DNA from: an uncultured Bacilli bacterium
GTDB taxonomy: Bacteria > Bacillota_I > Bacilli_A > RF39 > UBA660
Direction of reading: 5' to 3'
Assembly (NCBI GenBank): GCA_934119965.1
Contig: CAKOTA010000034.1
Location: 1-7,423, forward strand
Length of the DNA: 7,423 nucleotides
Shown here: positions 1 to 4,993 of the stretch, one piece after another
Layout: every line of letters begins with the position of its first letter
Position numbering within the stretch: position 1 is the stretch's first letter
The notes under the pieces: generated by a model
Told to the model about the DNA's origin: nothing
The model's input: the letters and a program-made list of their open reading frames with translations, nothing else
Databases searched by the model: none
Position numbers and translations under genes: made by a program

Positions 1-38
1 TAGTAAATATGATAAACGTTTTATTAAATAAATAGATT

Positions 39-69
39 GAGTTTAGAATTAATTCTGAACTCTTTTTTT
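39..69 (+). terminator. Intrinsic terminator of an upstream gene
   Basis: Bases 39-48 (GAGTTTAGAA) pair with 53-62 (TTCTGAACTC) in a 10-bp stem with one T-G wobble and a TTAA loop, followed by seven Ts (63-69). This is a textbook Rho-independent terminator on the + strand. No A-run precedes it that would make it work in reverse. An upstream gene probably ends just before it: frame 2 is open from the window edge to a TAA at 29-31 (tail SKYDKRFIK), and frame 3 to a TAG at 33-35. The sequence does not say which is real. Confidence 0.9.
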
Positions 70-83
70 ATTACTGTGTCATT

Positions 84-112
84 TTGCCTTTTGACTAAAT
101 ATATGTTAAAAT
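84..112 (+). promoter_or_regulatory. Extended -10 promoter for the mutase-guanylyltransferase operon
   Basis: A -35-like TTGCCT (84-89) lies 17 bases from TAAAAT (107-112), which carries a TG one base upstream (104-105), giving an extended -10. Transcription would start near 119, leaving about 90 nt of untranslated leader. A better-looking TTGACT (91-96) is only 10 bases from the -10 and so is wrongly spaced. The core matches the promoter at 3508-3536 in both sequence and spacing. Prediction from sequence only. Confidence 0.6.
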
Positions 113-207
113 TTTTCCGTTAAAAAGATATTTAGAGAGTATTACAAGTATAAATAATTTATAATGCAATCCCTGATATTTCTTTTGTTTATACGGAAAG
201 GTAATAT

Positions 208-1902
208 ATGGATTATTTAAAGATATATACCAATTGGACTAATGATATTTTTTTTGATGAGGATACAAGAAAAGAATTGAAATGTATAACTTCTGAAAAG
301 GAAATAGAAGATCGGTTTTATAAAGAATTAGAATTTGGTACTGGTGGACTTCGAGGAGTTATGGGTGCTGGTACAAATCGTTTAAATAAATATACAGTTG
401 GCAAAGTTACTTTAGGTTTAGGACATTATTTAATGGAAAGCTATGGTAAAGATGTATGTATTGAACGAGGAGTCGTTATTGGATTTGATACAAGAAATAA
501 TAGTAAAGAATATGCTAAAGTTGTAGCTGATGTTTTAACTGGATTAGGATTAAGAGTATATCTAATGAAGGATGCTAGACCTACTCCTCAACTGAGTTTT
601 TCAGTGCCATATTATAAGGCTTTATCAGGTGTTGTTTTAACAGCAAGTCATAATCCTAAGGAATATAATGGATATAAGGTTTATGATGAATATGGATGTC
701 AATTGGTTCCTAGTCAGGCTGATCGAGTAATTCAATATGTGAATGAAGTGAAAGATTATCATTCAATTGGTTTTGAAGGAAATGATTCATTACTTACTTT
801 TATTGATAATACTGAGGAATTTGTTACAGAGGTATTTAAGCAACAGCGTATTAATAATGAAATAATTAAGAATAATCTAAATATTGTATATACTCCATTA
901 CATGGTTCAGGAAGAATTCCTGTTTCTAAAATATTAGAAATGGATGGGTTCCATTGTGTTTCGCTGGTTGATGAACAGGCAAATGATGATGGGGACTTTT
1001 CTACTGTTAAATCACCAAATCCTGAAGATAAGGAAGCTTTAACTTTAGGTATAGAATTAGCTAAAGAGTTAAATGCGGATATTGTATTAGGTACAGATCC
1101 CGATTGTGACCGCGTGGGAATCGCAGTTAAAGATGTAAACAATGAATATAAATTATTGACGGGAAATCAAATTGGTTCATTGCTAATGGATTTTATTATT
1201 CGACATACAGATTTGAGCGAACTGGAAAAACCTGCCATTGTTAAAACGATCGTGACTTCTGAATTGGGTGCGAAGATTGCAGAGAGAAATGATATTGAAG
1301 TTTTTTCAACATTAACTGGATTTAAGTTTATTGGTGAAAAGATAACTCAGTTTGAAAAGGCAAAAGATCAAGATGATTTATCAAGAAACTTTGATTATTT
1401 ATTTGGATATGAAGAATCATATGGGTATCTTTGTGGAACGCATGCAAGAGATAAAGATGCAGTTGTTTCGAGTATGTTGATTTGTGAGATGGCTGCGGAA
1501 GCTAAGAGTCAAAATAAAACATTAATGGATCTATTACATGATATTTATAATGAATATGGTTATTATAAAGATGTCCTAGAGAGTTTCACATTAAAAGGAA
1601 AAGATGGCATTGAAAAAATAAATGCGATGATGAGTATTCTAAGAAATGAATGTCCATTTACAGATGTTGAGAAAATATCGGATTTTAATAAAACAACATT
1701 TGAAGAGCATGGTTTTGGAACATATCCAATTTCAAATGTATTGAAATATGAATTAAAAGATGGTTCATGGGTAGCTGTTAGACCTTCGGGAACAGAACCT
1801 AAGATTAAAATTTATTATAGTATTCGAGGTAATGATGAATCGGATGCGAATGTTCGATTTGAGACGGTTCAGAATTTAATTAAAACAAGAATGGGACTAT
1901 AG
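208..1902 (+). CDS. pgcA: Phosphoglucomutase/phosphomannomutase (long alpha-phosphohexomutase)
   Basis: This cytoplasmic enzyme interconverts hexose-6-phosphates and hexose-1-phosphates (glucose and/or mannose), feeding UDP-glucose and GDP-mannose synthesis. At 564 residues it matches the long Firmicute PgcA-like branch of the phosphohexomutase family. All four functional loops are visible: an FGTGGLRG entry near 43-50, the phosphoserine loop TASHNP at 145-150 (catalytic Ser147), the Mg loop DPDCDR at 297-302, the sugar-specificity loop GYEES at 400-404, and the phosphate-binding RPSGTEPK at 525-532. No key residue is missing. A GGAAAGGT ribosome site (195-202) sits 5 bases before the ATG. 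The next gene, a mannose-1-P guanylyltransferase, begins 14 bases after the stop, so mannose-1-P is a likely product here. Substrate preference cannot be read from the sequence, so the symbol reflects family rather than proven specificity. Confidence 0.93.
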   Translation: MDYLKIYTNWTNDIFFDEDTRKELKCITSEKEIEDRFYKELEFGTGGLRGVMGAGTNRLNKYTVGKVTLGLGHYLMESYGKDVCIERGVVIGFDTRNNSKEYAKVVADVLTGLGLRVYLMKDARPTPQLSFSVPYYKALSGVVLTASHNPKEYNGYKVYDEYGCQLVPSQADRVIQYVNEVKDYHSIGFEGNDSLLTFIDNTEEFVTEVFKQQRINNEIIKNNLNIVYTPLHGSGRIPVSKILEMDGFHCVSLVDEQANDDGDFSTVKSPNPEDKEALTLGIELAKELNADIVLGTDPDCDRVGIAVKDVNNEYKLLTGNQIGSLLMDFIIRHTDLSELEKPAIVKTIVTSELGAKIAERNDIEVFSTLTGFKFIGEKITQFEKAKDQDDLSRNFDYLFGYEESYGYLCGTHARDKDAVVSSMLICEMAAEAKSQNKTLMDLLHDIYNEYGYYKDVLESFTLKGKDGIEKINAMMSILRNECPFTDVEKISDFNKTTFEEHGFGTYPISNVLKYELKDGSWVAVRPSGTEPKIKIYYSIRGNDESDANVRFETVQNLIKTRMGL

Positions 1903-1916
1903 GAAAGGGGTATATT

Positions 1917-3227
1917 ATGCATATTATTTTACTTTCGGGAGGTAGTGGCAAACGTTTATGGCCATTATCGAATGATGTTCGTAGTAAACAATTCATAAAA
2001 TTATTTAAGAATGAAAATGGAAAGTATGAATCTATGGTACAAAGAGTGTATCGTCAAATTCAAACTGTGAATTCGGATATGGAAGTGACGATTGCGACAA
2101 GCAAATCACAAGTAAGTGCGATTCGTAATCAACTCGGAAATAAGGTTTCCATTTGTCTAGAACCTTGTAGAAGAGATACATTTCCTGCGATTGCCTTAGC
2201 GGCTGCTTATTTAAAAGATGTACAGGGATTGAGTGAAGAGGATTGTGTTGCAGTTTGTCCAGTGGATCCTTATGTAGATAATACTTATTACGAGACTGTA
2301 CAGAAATTAGAGAAAATTGTAAATGAAGGACAATCAAATTTAGTTTTGATGGGAATAGAGCCAACTGTTCCTAGTGAAAAGTATGGATATATTATTCCTG
2401 TGGGTAAGAATGAGATTAGTCGTGTAGCTAAATTTACTGAAAAGCCAGATACAGAAACAGCTAAAGAATATATTAAACAAGGGGCGTTATGGAATGCAGG
2501 CGTATTTGCGTTTAAATTGGGATATTTATTAAATAAAGCACATGATTTAATTGATTTTGTGGATTATGCGGATTTATTTAAGAAATATGACACATTAACA
2601 AAAATTAGTTTTGACTATGCAGTCGTTGAAAAAGAACCTAATATCCAAGTGCTTAGATATGCTGGGCAATGGAAAGATGTTGGTACTTGGAATATGATGG
2701 CTGAGGTTATGGCAGATAAAACAAAAGGTGACGTAATCTTAGATGATACTTGTAAAGATACAAATGTTGTAAATGAATTAAATATGCCAATTCTTTGCAT
2801 GGGATGTGAAGACATGGTTGTTGCGGCTAGTGAAGATGGTATTTTAGTTTCTACAAAAGAGCGTAGTGGATATATGAAGCCATATGTCGAAAAAATAGAC
2901 AATCCGAGTATGTTTGCGGAAAAATCTTGGGGAACCTTTACGGTAATCGATAATCAGGAAAATTCAAAAACAATTAAGATTGAAATGAAACCTAATATGG
3001 AAATGAGTTATCATTCACATTCCTATAGAAGTGAGATATGGAATATTATTTCTGGTACTGGAGTAGTTTGTATTAATGGTGAATTAAAAAATGTTAGAGC
3101 AGGTGACGTTATACAAATACCAGTGAATACTAGACATAGTATTAAGGCAAATGAAAAGATGGAAATTATTGAGATACAATTGGGTGAATTTATTAAATCA
3201 AATGATAAATTAAAATGTGAGAAGTAG
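1917..3227 (+). CDS. manC: Mannose-1-phosphate guanylyltransferase with C-terminal type II isomerase cupin
   Basis: This probably makes GDP-mannose from mannose-1-P and GTP; the cupin part may also isomerise fructose-6-P to mannose-6-P. The nucleotidyltransferase domain (about 1-325) begins with the pyrophosphorylase signature GGSGKRLWPLS (8-18) and RSKQF (22-26). It continues through FTEKP (173-177, with the expected substrate-contacting Lys176), WNAGVFAF (192-199) and WKDVGTW (252-258). The cupin (about 335-425) has intact metal ligands His366, His368, Glu373 and His407 within HSHSYRSEIW and GDVIQIPVNTRHS. Total length (436) is below the roughly 470 usual for ManC/AlgA proteins. The loop normally written PADH here reads PVDP (115-118). 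AAAGGGG (1904-1910) is a strong ribosome site 6 bases before the ATG. It is cotranscribed with the mutase. The first domain is clear; isomerase activity is inferred from the metal site. Confidence 0.9.
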   Translation: MHIILLSGGSGKRLWPLSNDVRSKQFIKLFKNENGKYESMVQRVYRQIQTVNSDMEVTIATSKSQVSAIRNQLGNKVSICLEPCRRDTFPAIALAAAYLKDVQGLSEEDCVAVCPVDPYVDNTYYETVQKLEKIVNEGQSNLVLMGIEPTVPSEKYGYIIPVGKNEISRVAKFTEKPDTETAKEYIKQGALWNAGVFAFKLGYLLNKAHDLIDFVDYADLFKKYDTLTKISFDYAVVEKEPNIQVLRYAGQWKDVGTWNMMAEVMADKTKGDVILDDTCKDTNVVNELNMPILCMGCEDMVVAASEDGILVSTKERSGYMKPYVEKIDNPSMFAEKSWGTFTVIDNQENSKTIKIEMKPNMEMSYHSHSYRSEIWNIISGTGVVCINGELKNVRAGDVIQIPVNTRHSIKANEKMEIIEIQLGEFIKSNDKLKCEK

Positions 3228-3232
3228 TGTTC

Positions 3233-3249
3233 TTGGATATAATATCCAA
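3233..3249. repeat. Palindrome enclosing a perfect TATAAT
   Basis: TTGGATAT and ATATCCAA are perfect inverted arms around a single A. The centre contains a consensus -10 hexamer, TATAAT (3238-3243), but no good -35 is found 16-18 bases upstream (best ATGTGA, 3215-3220). It begins only 5 bases after the manC stop. It could be an operator over a promoter for the structured element downstream, or an RNA hairpin at the operon end; with no T-run after it, it is a poor terminator. Confidence 0.5.
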
Positions 3250-3257
3250 ATCAATTT

Positions 3258-3272
3258 ATGTTAATTTAACAT
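3258..3272. repeat. Palindrome ATGTTAA-T-TTAACAT
   Basis: Seven-base perfect inverted arms flank one T. It is the second of three short palindromes, its centre 24 bases from the first. The arms are too close to form a stable RNA hairpin, so a protein-binding site is more natural than an RNA role. No regulator family is recognised from the half-site. Confidence 0.45.
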
Positions 3273-3286
3273 TAAATAAGAGATGG

Positions 3287-3298
3287 TTGGTTAACCAA
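3287..3298. repeat. Perfect 12-bp palindrome TTGGTTAACCAA
   Basis: This is a perfectly self-complementary 12-mer just before the structured element. Its half-site TTGG is shared with the first palindrome (TTGGAT...ATCCAA). Its centre is about 27 bases from the second. It looks like a dimeric regulator site, but none is identified. Confidence 0.45.
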
Positions 3299-3304
3299 TA
3301 ACTC

Positions 3305-3480
3305 TATGGTCTAAAAAACGGGTGCTAAAGGAACTATATCTGCTTTAGGAATCGTGAAAATTCTTTATATATAGAGGTTTTATAAAGAATTAAACCATAA
3401 AACATTTTCAGCGTATAAATCCATTTTGCCTTTATATAAAGAGCGAAAGCGGTGAATATAAGAGTCGGCACCCGATTTTT
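3305..3480 (+). ncRNA. Candidate structured RNA with closing stem, pseudoknot and T-run
   Basis: CGGGTGC (3319-3325) pairs perfectly over long range with GCACCCG (3468-3474), followed by A and five Ts; this is the most GC-rich pairing in an AT-rich gap. Enclosed are hairpin TAAAG/CTTTA (3326-3330 with 3343-3347), an 11-bp perfect hairpin (3359-3369 with 3381-3391), a 6-bp hairpin TATAAA/TTTATA (3414-3419 with 3431-3436), and a GAAA tetraloop closed by GC pairs (3443-3450). TATGGT (3305-3310) can pair with ACCATA (3394-3399), crossing the closing stem and making a pseudoknot. This multi-branched layout suggests a small RNA, or a 3' or leader element ending in a terminator. I could not match it to a riboswitch class, tmRNA, 6S, SRP or RNase P RNA. 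The start is not defined; a TATAAT at 3238-3243 could supply one. Strand is inferred from the T-run. Confidence 0.5.
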
Positions 3481-3507
3481 ATACTATAGAAAACTAATAA
3501 CACGTTT

Positions 3508-3536
3508 TTGCGATACAACCAAATATATGTTATTAT
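3508..3536 (+). promoter_or_regulatory. Extended -10 promoter for the glycosyltransferase operon
   Basis: TTGCGA (3508-3513), a 17-base spacer, then TATTAT (3531-3536) with an upstream TG at 3528-3529 form a good extended -10 promoter. Start of transcription would be near 3543, giving about 465 nt of leader before the ATG at 4008. The block AAATATATGTTA (3521-3532) is identical to 97-108 upstream of the mutase gene, with TTTTGC at the same distance in both. A perfect TTGACA (3542-3547) follows and could be the -35 of a second, poorly spaced promoter (TTATTT 19 bases on). Confidence 0.6.
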
Positions 3537-3548
3537 AAACGTTGACAG

Positions 3549-3589
3549 AAGTGTCTACGGTTTTGCTTATTTATCGAAAGACTTTTTTT
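3549..3589 (+). terminator. Attenuator-like hairpin with seven Ts in the leader
   Basis: GTCT (3553-3556) pairs with AGAC (3579-3582), then across a small internal loop CGGT (3558-3561) pairs with ATCG (3573-3576). GAA (3549-3551) can extend the base against the Ts. Seven Ts follow at 3583-3589. A competing small hairpin, GACA-GAAG-TGTC (3544-3555), uses the same GTC bases, so the two are mutually exclusive, as in attenuators. The stem is imperfect and weak, so read-through is likely. Confidence 0.4.
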
Positions 3590-3602
3590 ATTAGATAAGT
3601 TC

Positions 3603-3620
3603 AAGTGTTATTGTACACTT
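3603..3620 (+). repeat. Leader hairpin AAGTGT/ACACTT
   Basis: Perfect 6-bp inverted arms (3603-3608 and 3615-3620) flank a 6-base loop, TATTGT. No T-run follows, so it is not a terminator. It lies about 60 bases into the predicted leader and touches the next hairpin. Confidence 0.45.
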
Positions 3621-3655
3621 TATGTCAAACTATATTTTTGCAAAATAGACATAAA
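3619..3655 (+). repeat. Bipartite leader hairpin TTTATGTC/GACATAAA
   Basis: Outer perfect 8-bp arms (3619-3626 and 3648-3655) enclose an inner 6-bp stem, TATTTT/AAAATA (3633-3638 with 3642-3647), with a TGC loop. A one-sided six-base bulge (3627-3632) separates the stems. It shares two bases with the preceding hairpin, so the two may compete. A stem with a lopsided bulge could be a protein-binding RNA element. Confidence 0.45.
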
Positions 3656-3669
3656 TACAAGAAATAGTA

Positions 3670-3792
3670 ATGAATACATTTAAAAGTGAATATTCCATAG
3701 GATGGTGGTTAATGACAATAATGAAAATGTTTTATGTGTTAATAGAAATATTTAAAAATATATTTGTTAAAAAAGTGGAAGTTTCTGTCTGA
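3670..3792 (+). CDS. Possible small hydrophobic peptide
   Basis: An ORF of 40 residues runs from ATG 3670 to TGA 3790-3792. It is not recognised. It contains Trp12-Trp13, a hydrophobic stretch at about 10-33 broken by Lys and Glu, and a cationic tail with Lys34-Lys35. The composition resembles small membrane peptides, type I toxins or leader peptides. The first ATG has no clear ribosome site. An internal ATG at 3712 (residue 15) is preceded by AGGATGGTGG (3699-3708), giving a 26-residue version with better initiation, though 3 bases is close spacing. It lies within the predicted long leader of the glycosyltransferase operon, 215 bases before the next gene. It may be chance in AT-rich DNA. Confidence 0.25.
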   Translation: MNTFKSEYSIGWWLMTIMKMFYVLIEIFKNIFVKKVEVSV

Positions 3793-3927
3793 TAAAATAA
3801 GTTAAGAACTTTAGGTTTTTGTCAAATAGTCTATTATAAGAATGAGATTGTGGTAAAAAATTAGATATATTGAAAAGAAACCGAAGGTCTTGGTGTTAAA
3901 ATAATCATTTTATTTATAGTGCATGAA

Positions 3928-3956
3928 ATAACATATGCTTTTAAATCGAGTAAAAT
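3928..3956 (+). promoter_or_regulatory. Weak promoter candidate close to the Alg14-like gene
   Basis: ATAACA (3928-3933, four of six consensus bases) lies 17 bases from TAAAAT (3951-3956). Transcription would start near 3963 with a 45-nt leader. It lacks an extended -10 TG and is weaker than the site at 3508-3536, but it would bypass the long leader if active. Confidence 0.25.
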
Positions 3957-4007
3957 GTATTAGTGTTCATGTATTGGAATATTTAATTTTATATAGAGAG
4001 GGTAAGT

Positions 4008-4469
4008 ATGGGTAAAAATATTAAGGTTTGTTTAGTAGGGTCTTCAGGTGGACATTTAACTCACCTATATCAATTAAAAACGTTTTGGGAAAGTAAAAAT
4101 CGTTTTTGGGTTACATTTAATAAAGAGGATGCAAACAGCCTTTTAAAAGACGAAAAGGTATATCATTGTTATTTTCCAACAAATAGAAGCATAAAAGCAT
4201 TATTGATAAATACTGCAATTGCATGGAAGGTGTTAAGAAAAGAAAAACCGGATTTGATTATTTCAACTGGTGCTGCAGTTGCTGTTCCGTTTTTTTATTT
4301 AGGAAAATTATTTGGAGCAAAGACAATTTATATTGAAGTATTTGATCGAATTGATGCTTCTACAATTACAGGTAAGCTGGTTTACCCGATTTCAGATAAA
4401 TTTATTGTTCAATGGGATGAAATGAAAAAGATATATCCAAAAGCAATTAATTTAGGCAGCATTTTTTAG
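4008..4469 (+). CDS. Alg14-like glycosyltransferase subunit (EpsE/Cps14F type)
   Basis: This is the donor half-site and membrane-anchoring partner of a two-part GT28-type glycosyltransferase that adds a sugar to a lipid-linked acceptor at the inner face of the cytoplasmic membrane. In 153 residues, typical for the bacterial family, it shows the N-terminal glycine-rich loop GSSGGHL (11-17) and the core PDLIISTGAAVAVPF (81-95), followed by GAKTIYIE (103-110). These match the Alg14/Cps14F/EpsE family. In pneumococcal type 14 capsule the equivalent protein enhances the galactosyltransferase encoded next to it; the same division is likely here. GAGAGGG (3996-4002) is the ribosome site, 5 bases before the ATG. 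The Alg13-like partner follows after 11 bases. Sugar specificity is not readable. Confidence 0.88.
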   Translation: MGKNIKVCLVGSSGGHLTHLYQLKTFWESKNRFWVTFNKEDANSLLKDEKVYHCYFPTNRSIKALLINTAIAWKVLRKEKPDLIISTGAAVAVPFFYLGKLFGAKTIYIEVFDRIDASTITGKLVYPISDKFIVQWDEMKKIYPKAINLGSIF

Positions 4470-4475
4470 GAGGTG
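4468..4475 (+). promoter_or_regulatory. Ribosome binding site overlapping the preceding stop codon
   Basis: AGGAGGTG is essentially the full anti-16S complement, 5 bases before the ATG at 4481. Its first two bases belong to the TAG stop (4467-4469) of the Alg14-like gene. Ribosomes ending the first gene land on the site for the second, which would favour balanced output of the two subunits. Confidence 0.75.
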
Positions 4476-4480
4476 CATTC

Positions 4481-4993
4481 ATGATTTTTGTGACAGTTGG
4501 AACACATGAACAACCATTTAATAGGTTGATACGGAAAATAGATGAATTAAAAAGAGATGGAATTATTAAAGAAGAAGTAATCATGCAGATTGGATACAGT
4601 ACATATGAACCAAAGTATTGTAGATGGTCTAAATTATTACCGTATTCTGAAATGGTTAAGAATGTAAAAGATGCAAGAATTGTTATCACACATGGAGGAC
4701 CAGCCAGTTTTATTATGCCATTGCAAATAGGAAAAGTACCAATTGTAGTTCCTAGGCAAAAAGAATTTGATGAACATGTAAATAATCATCAAGTGGATTT
4801 TTCAAAAGCGGTAGAAGATAGAATGGGAATTATTATAACAGTAACTGACATTAATAAACTAGAAGAGATGATAACAAATTACAACAATTATATAAAAAAA
4901 ATGAATCAAGGAATAAATAGTAATAATAAGAAATTTAACGACAGTTTAGAGCAAATGGTTGAAGAGATGTTTGAGGAAAAAACTCATGAATAA
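4481..4993 (+). CDS. Alg13-like catalytic glycosyltransferase subunit (GT28 C-terminal domain)
   Basis: This is the nucleotide-sugar-binding half of the split GT28 transferase and partner of the protein encoded just upstream. It has 170 residues, the normal size for a stand-alone domain. Visible are the start IFVTVGTHEQPFNRL (2-16), the donor-binding THGGPAS (70-76), GKVPIVVPR (84-92) and the family signature EFDEHVNNHQ (95-104). Homologues include Cps14G and PssE, and eukaryotic Alg13. In streptococcal capsules this pair usually adds the second sugar of the repeat, often beta-1,4-galactose, but the donor here is unknown. The C-terminal tail (about 125-170) is rich in Asn, Lys and Glu. Its last 8 bases overlap the start of the next gene, implying translational coupling. 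Confidence 0.88.
   Translation: MIFVTVGTHEQPFNRLIRKIDELKRDGIIKEEVIMQIGYSTYEPKYCRWSKLLPYSEMVKNVKDARIVITHGGPASFIMPLQIGKVPIVVPRQKEFDEHVNNHQVDFSKAVEDRMGIIITVTDINKLEEMITNYNNYIKKMNQGINSNNKKFNDSLEQMVEEMFEEKTHE

Larger units (their letters stand above)
3228..4007 (+). other. Long non-coding regulatory interval between two operons
   Basis: These 780 bases separate sugar-nucleotide supply from the glycosyltransferase genes. No ORF of ordinary length is present on either strand. What can be supported, in order: three palindromes (3233-3298), a folded RNA-like element with a closing stem and T-run (3305-3480), a promoter (3508-3536), an attenuator-like hairpin (3549-3589), two hairpins (3603-3655), a small possible ORF (3670-3792) and a weak second promoter (3928-3956). 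From about 3793 to 3927 I see nothing assignable. Such an interval is large for otherwise tightly packed DNA and suggests regulation or a lost gene. I saw no transposase remnant or flanking long inverted repeats. Confidence 0.7.

Noticed and set aside
1..35. C-terminal tail of an upstream gene (frame 2 stop at 29-31 or frame 3 stop at 33-35)
   Set aside because: The terminator right after it makes an upstream gene likely, but about ten codons cannot decide the frame or identify the product.
759..1142. 127-codon ORF on the minus strand within the mutase gene
   Set aside because: It lies opposite a well-supported enzyme over its conserved regions, has a low-complexity Ser/Thr-rich translation and no ribosome site. 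The other antisense ORFs of this kind were rejected for the same reason.
3443..3460. GCGAAAGCGGTGAATA resembles part of a tetrahydrofolate riboswitch or an RfaH ops element
   Set aside because: The rest of the riboswitch core is absent and the element is too long. The ops match is limited to GCGGT, and there is no folate gene nearby.
3462..3480. GAGTCGGCACCC followed by Ts resembles the last hairpin of a Cas9 tracrRNA
   Set aside because: The resemblance is a few bases only. There is no repeat array, anti-repeat or cas gene in the window, and these bases pair instead with 3319-3325.
3818..3840. TTTGTCAAATAG...TATTAT as another promoter
   Set aside because: TATTAT (3832-3837) has only CTTTAG at 17 bases upstream, and TTGACA on the opposite strand has no -10 at usable spacing.
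3480..4007. Phase-variable invertible promoter, as found before some capsule operons
   Set aside because: No pair of inverted repeats longer than about 8 bases flanks the promoter at 3508-3536, and no recombinase gene is present.
3935..4015. 26-codon ORF ending just inside the Alg14-like gene
   Set aside because: No ribosome site precedes ATG 3935, and the peptide has no recognisable feature. The overlap with the next start is likely chance.
4959..4985. Upstream TTG start extending the GT4 protein by nine residues
   Set aside because: It would overlap the previous gene by 35 bases, has no ribosome site and adds residues untypical of the family start. ATG 4986 has a well-placed GAGG.
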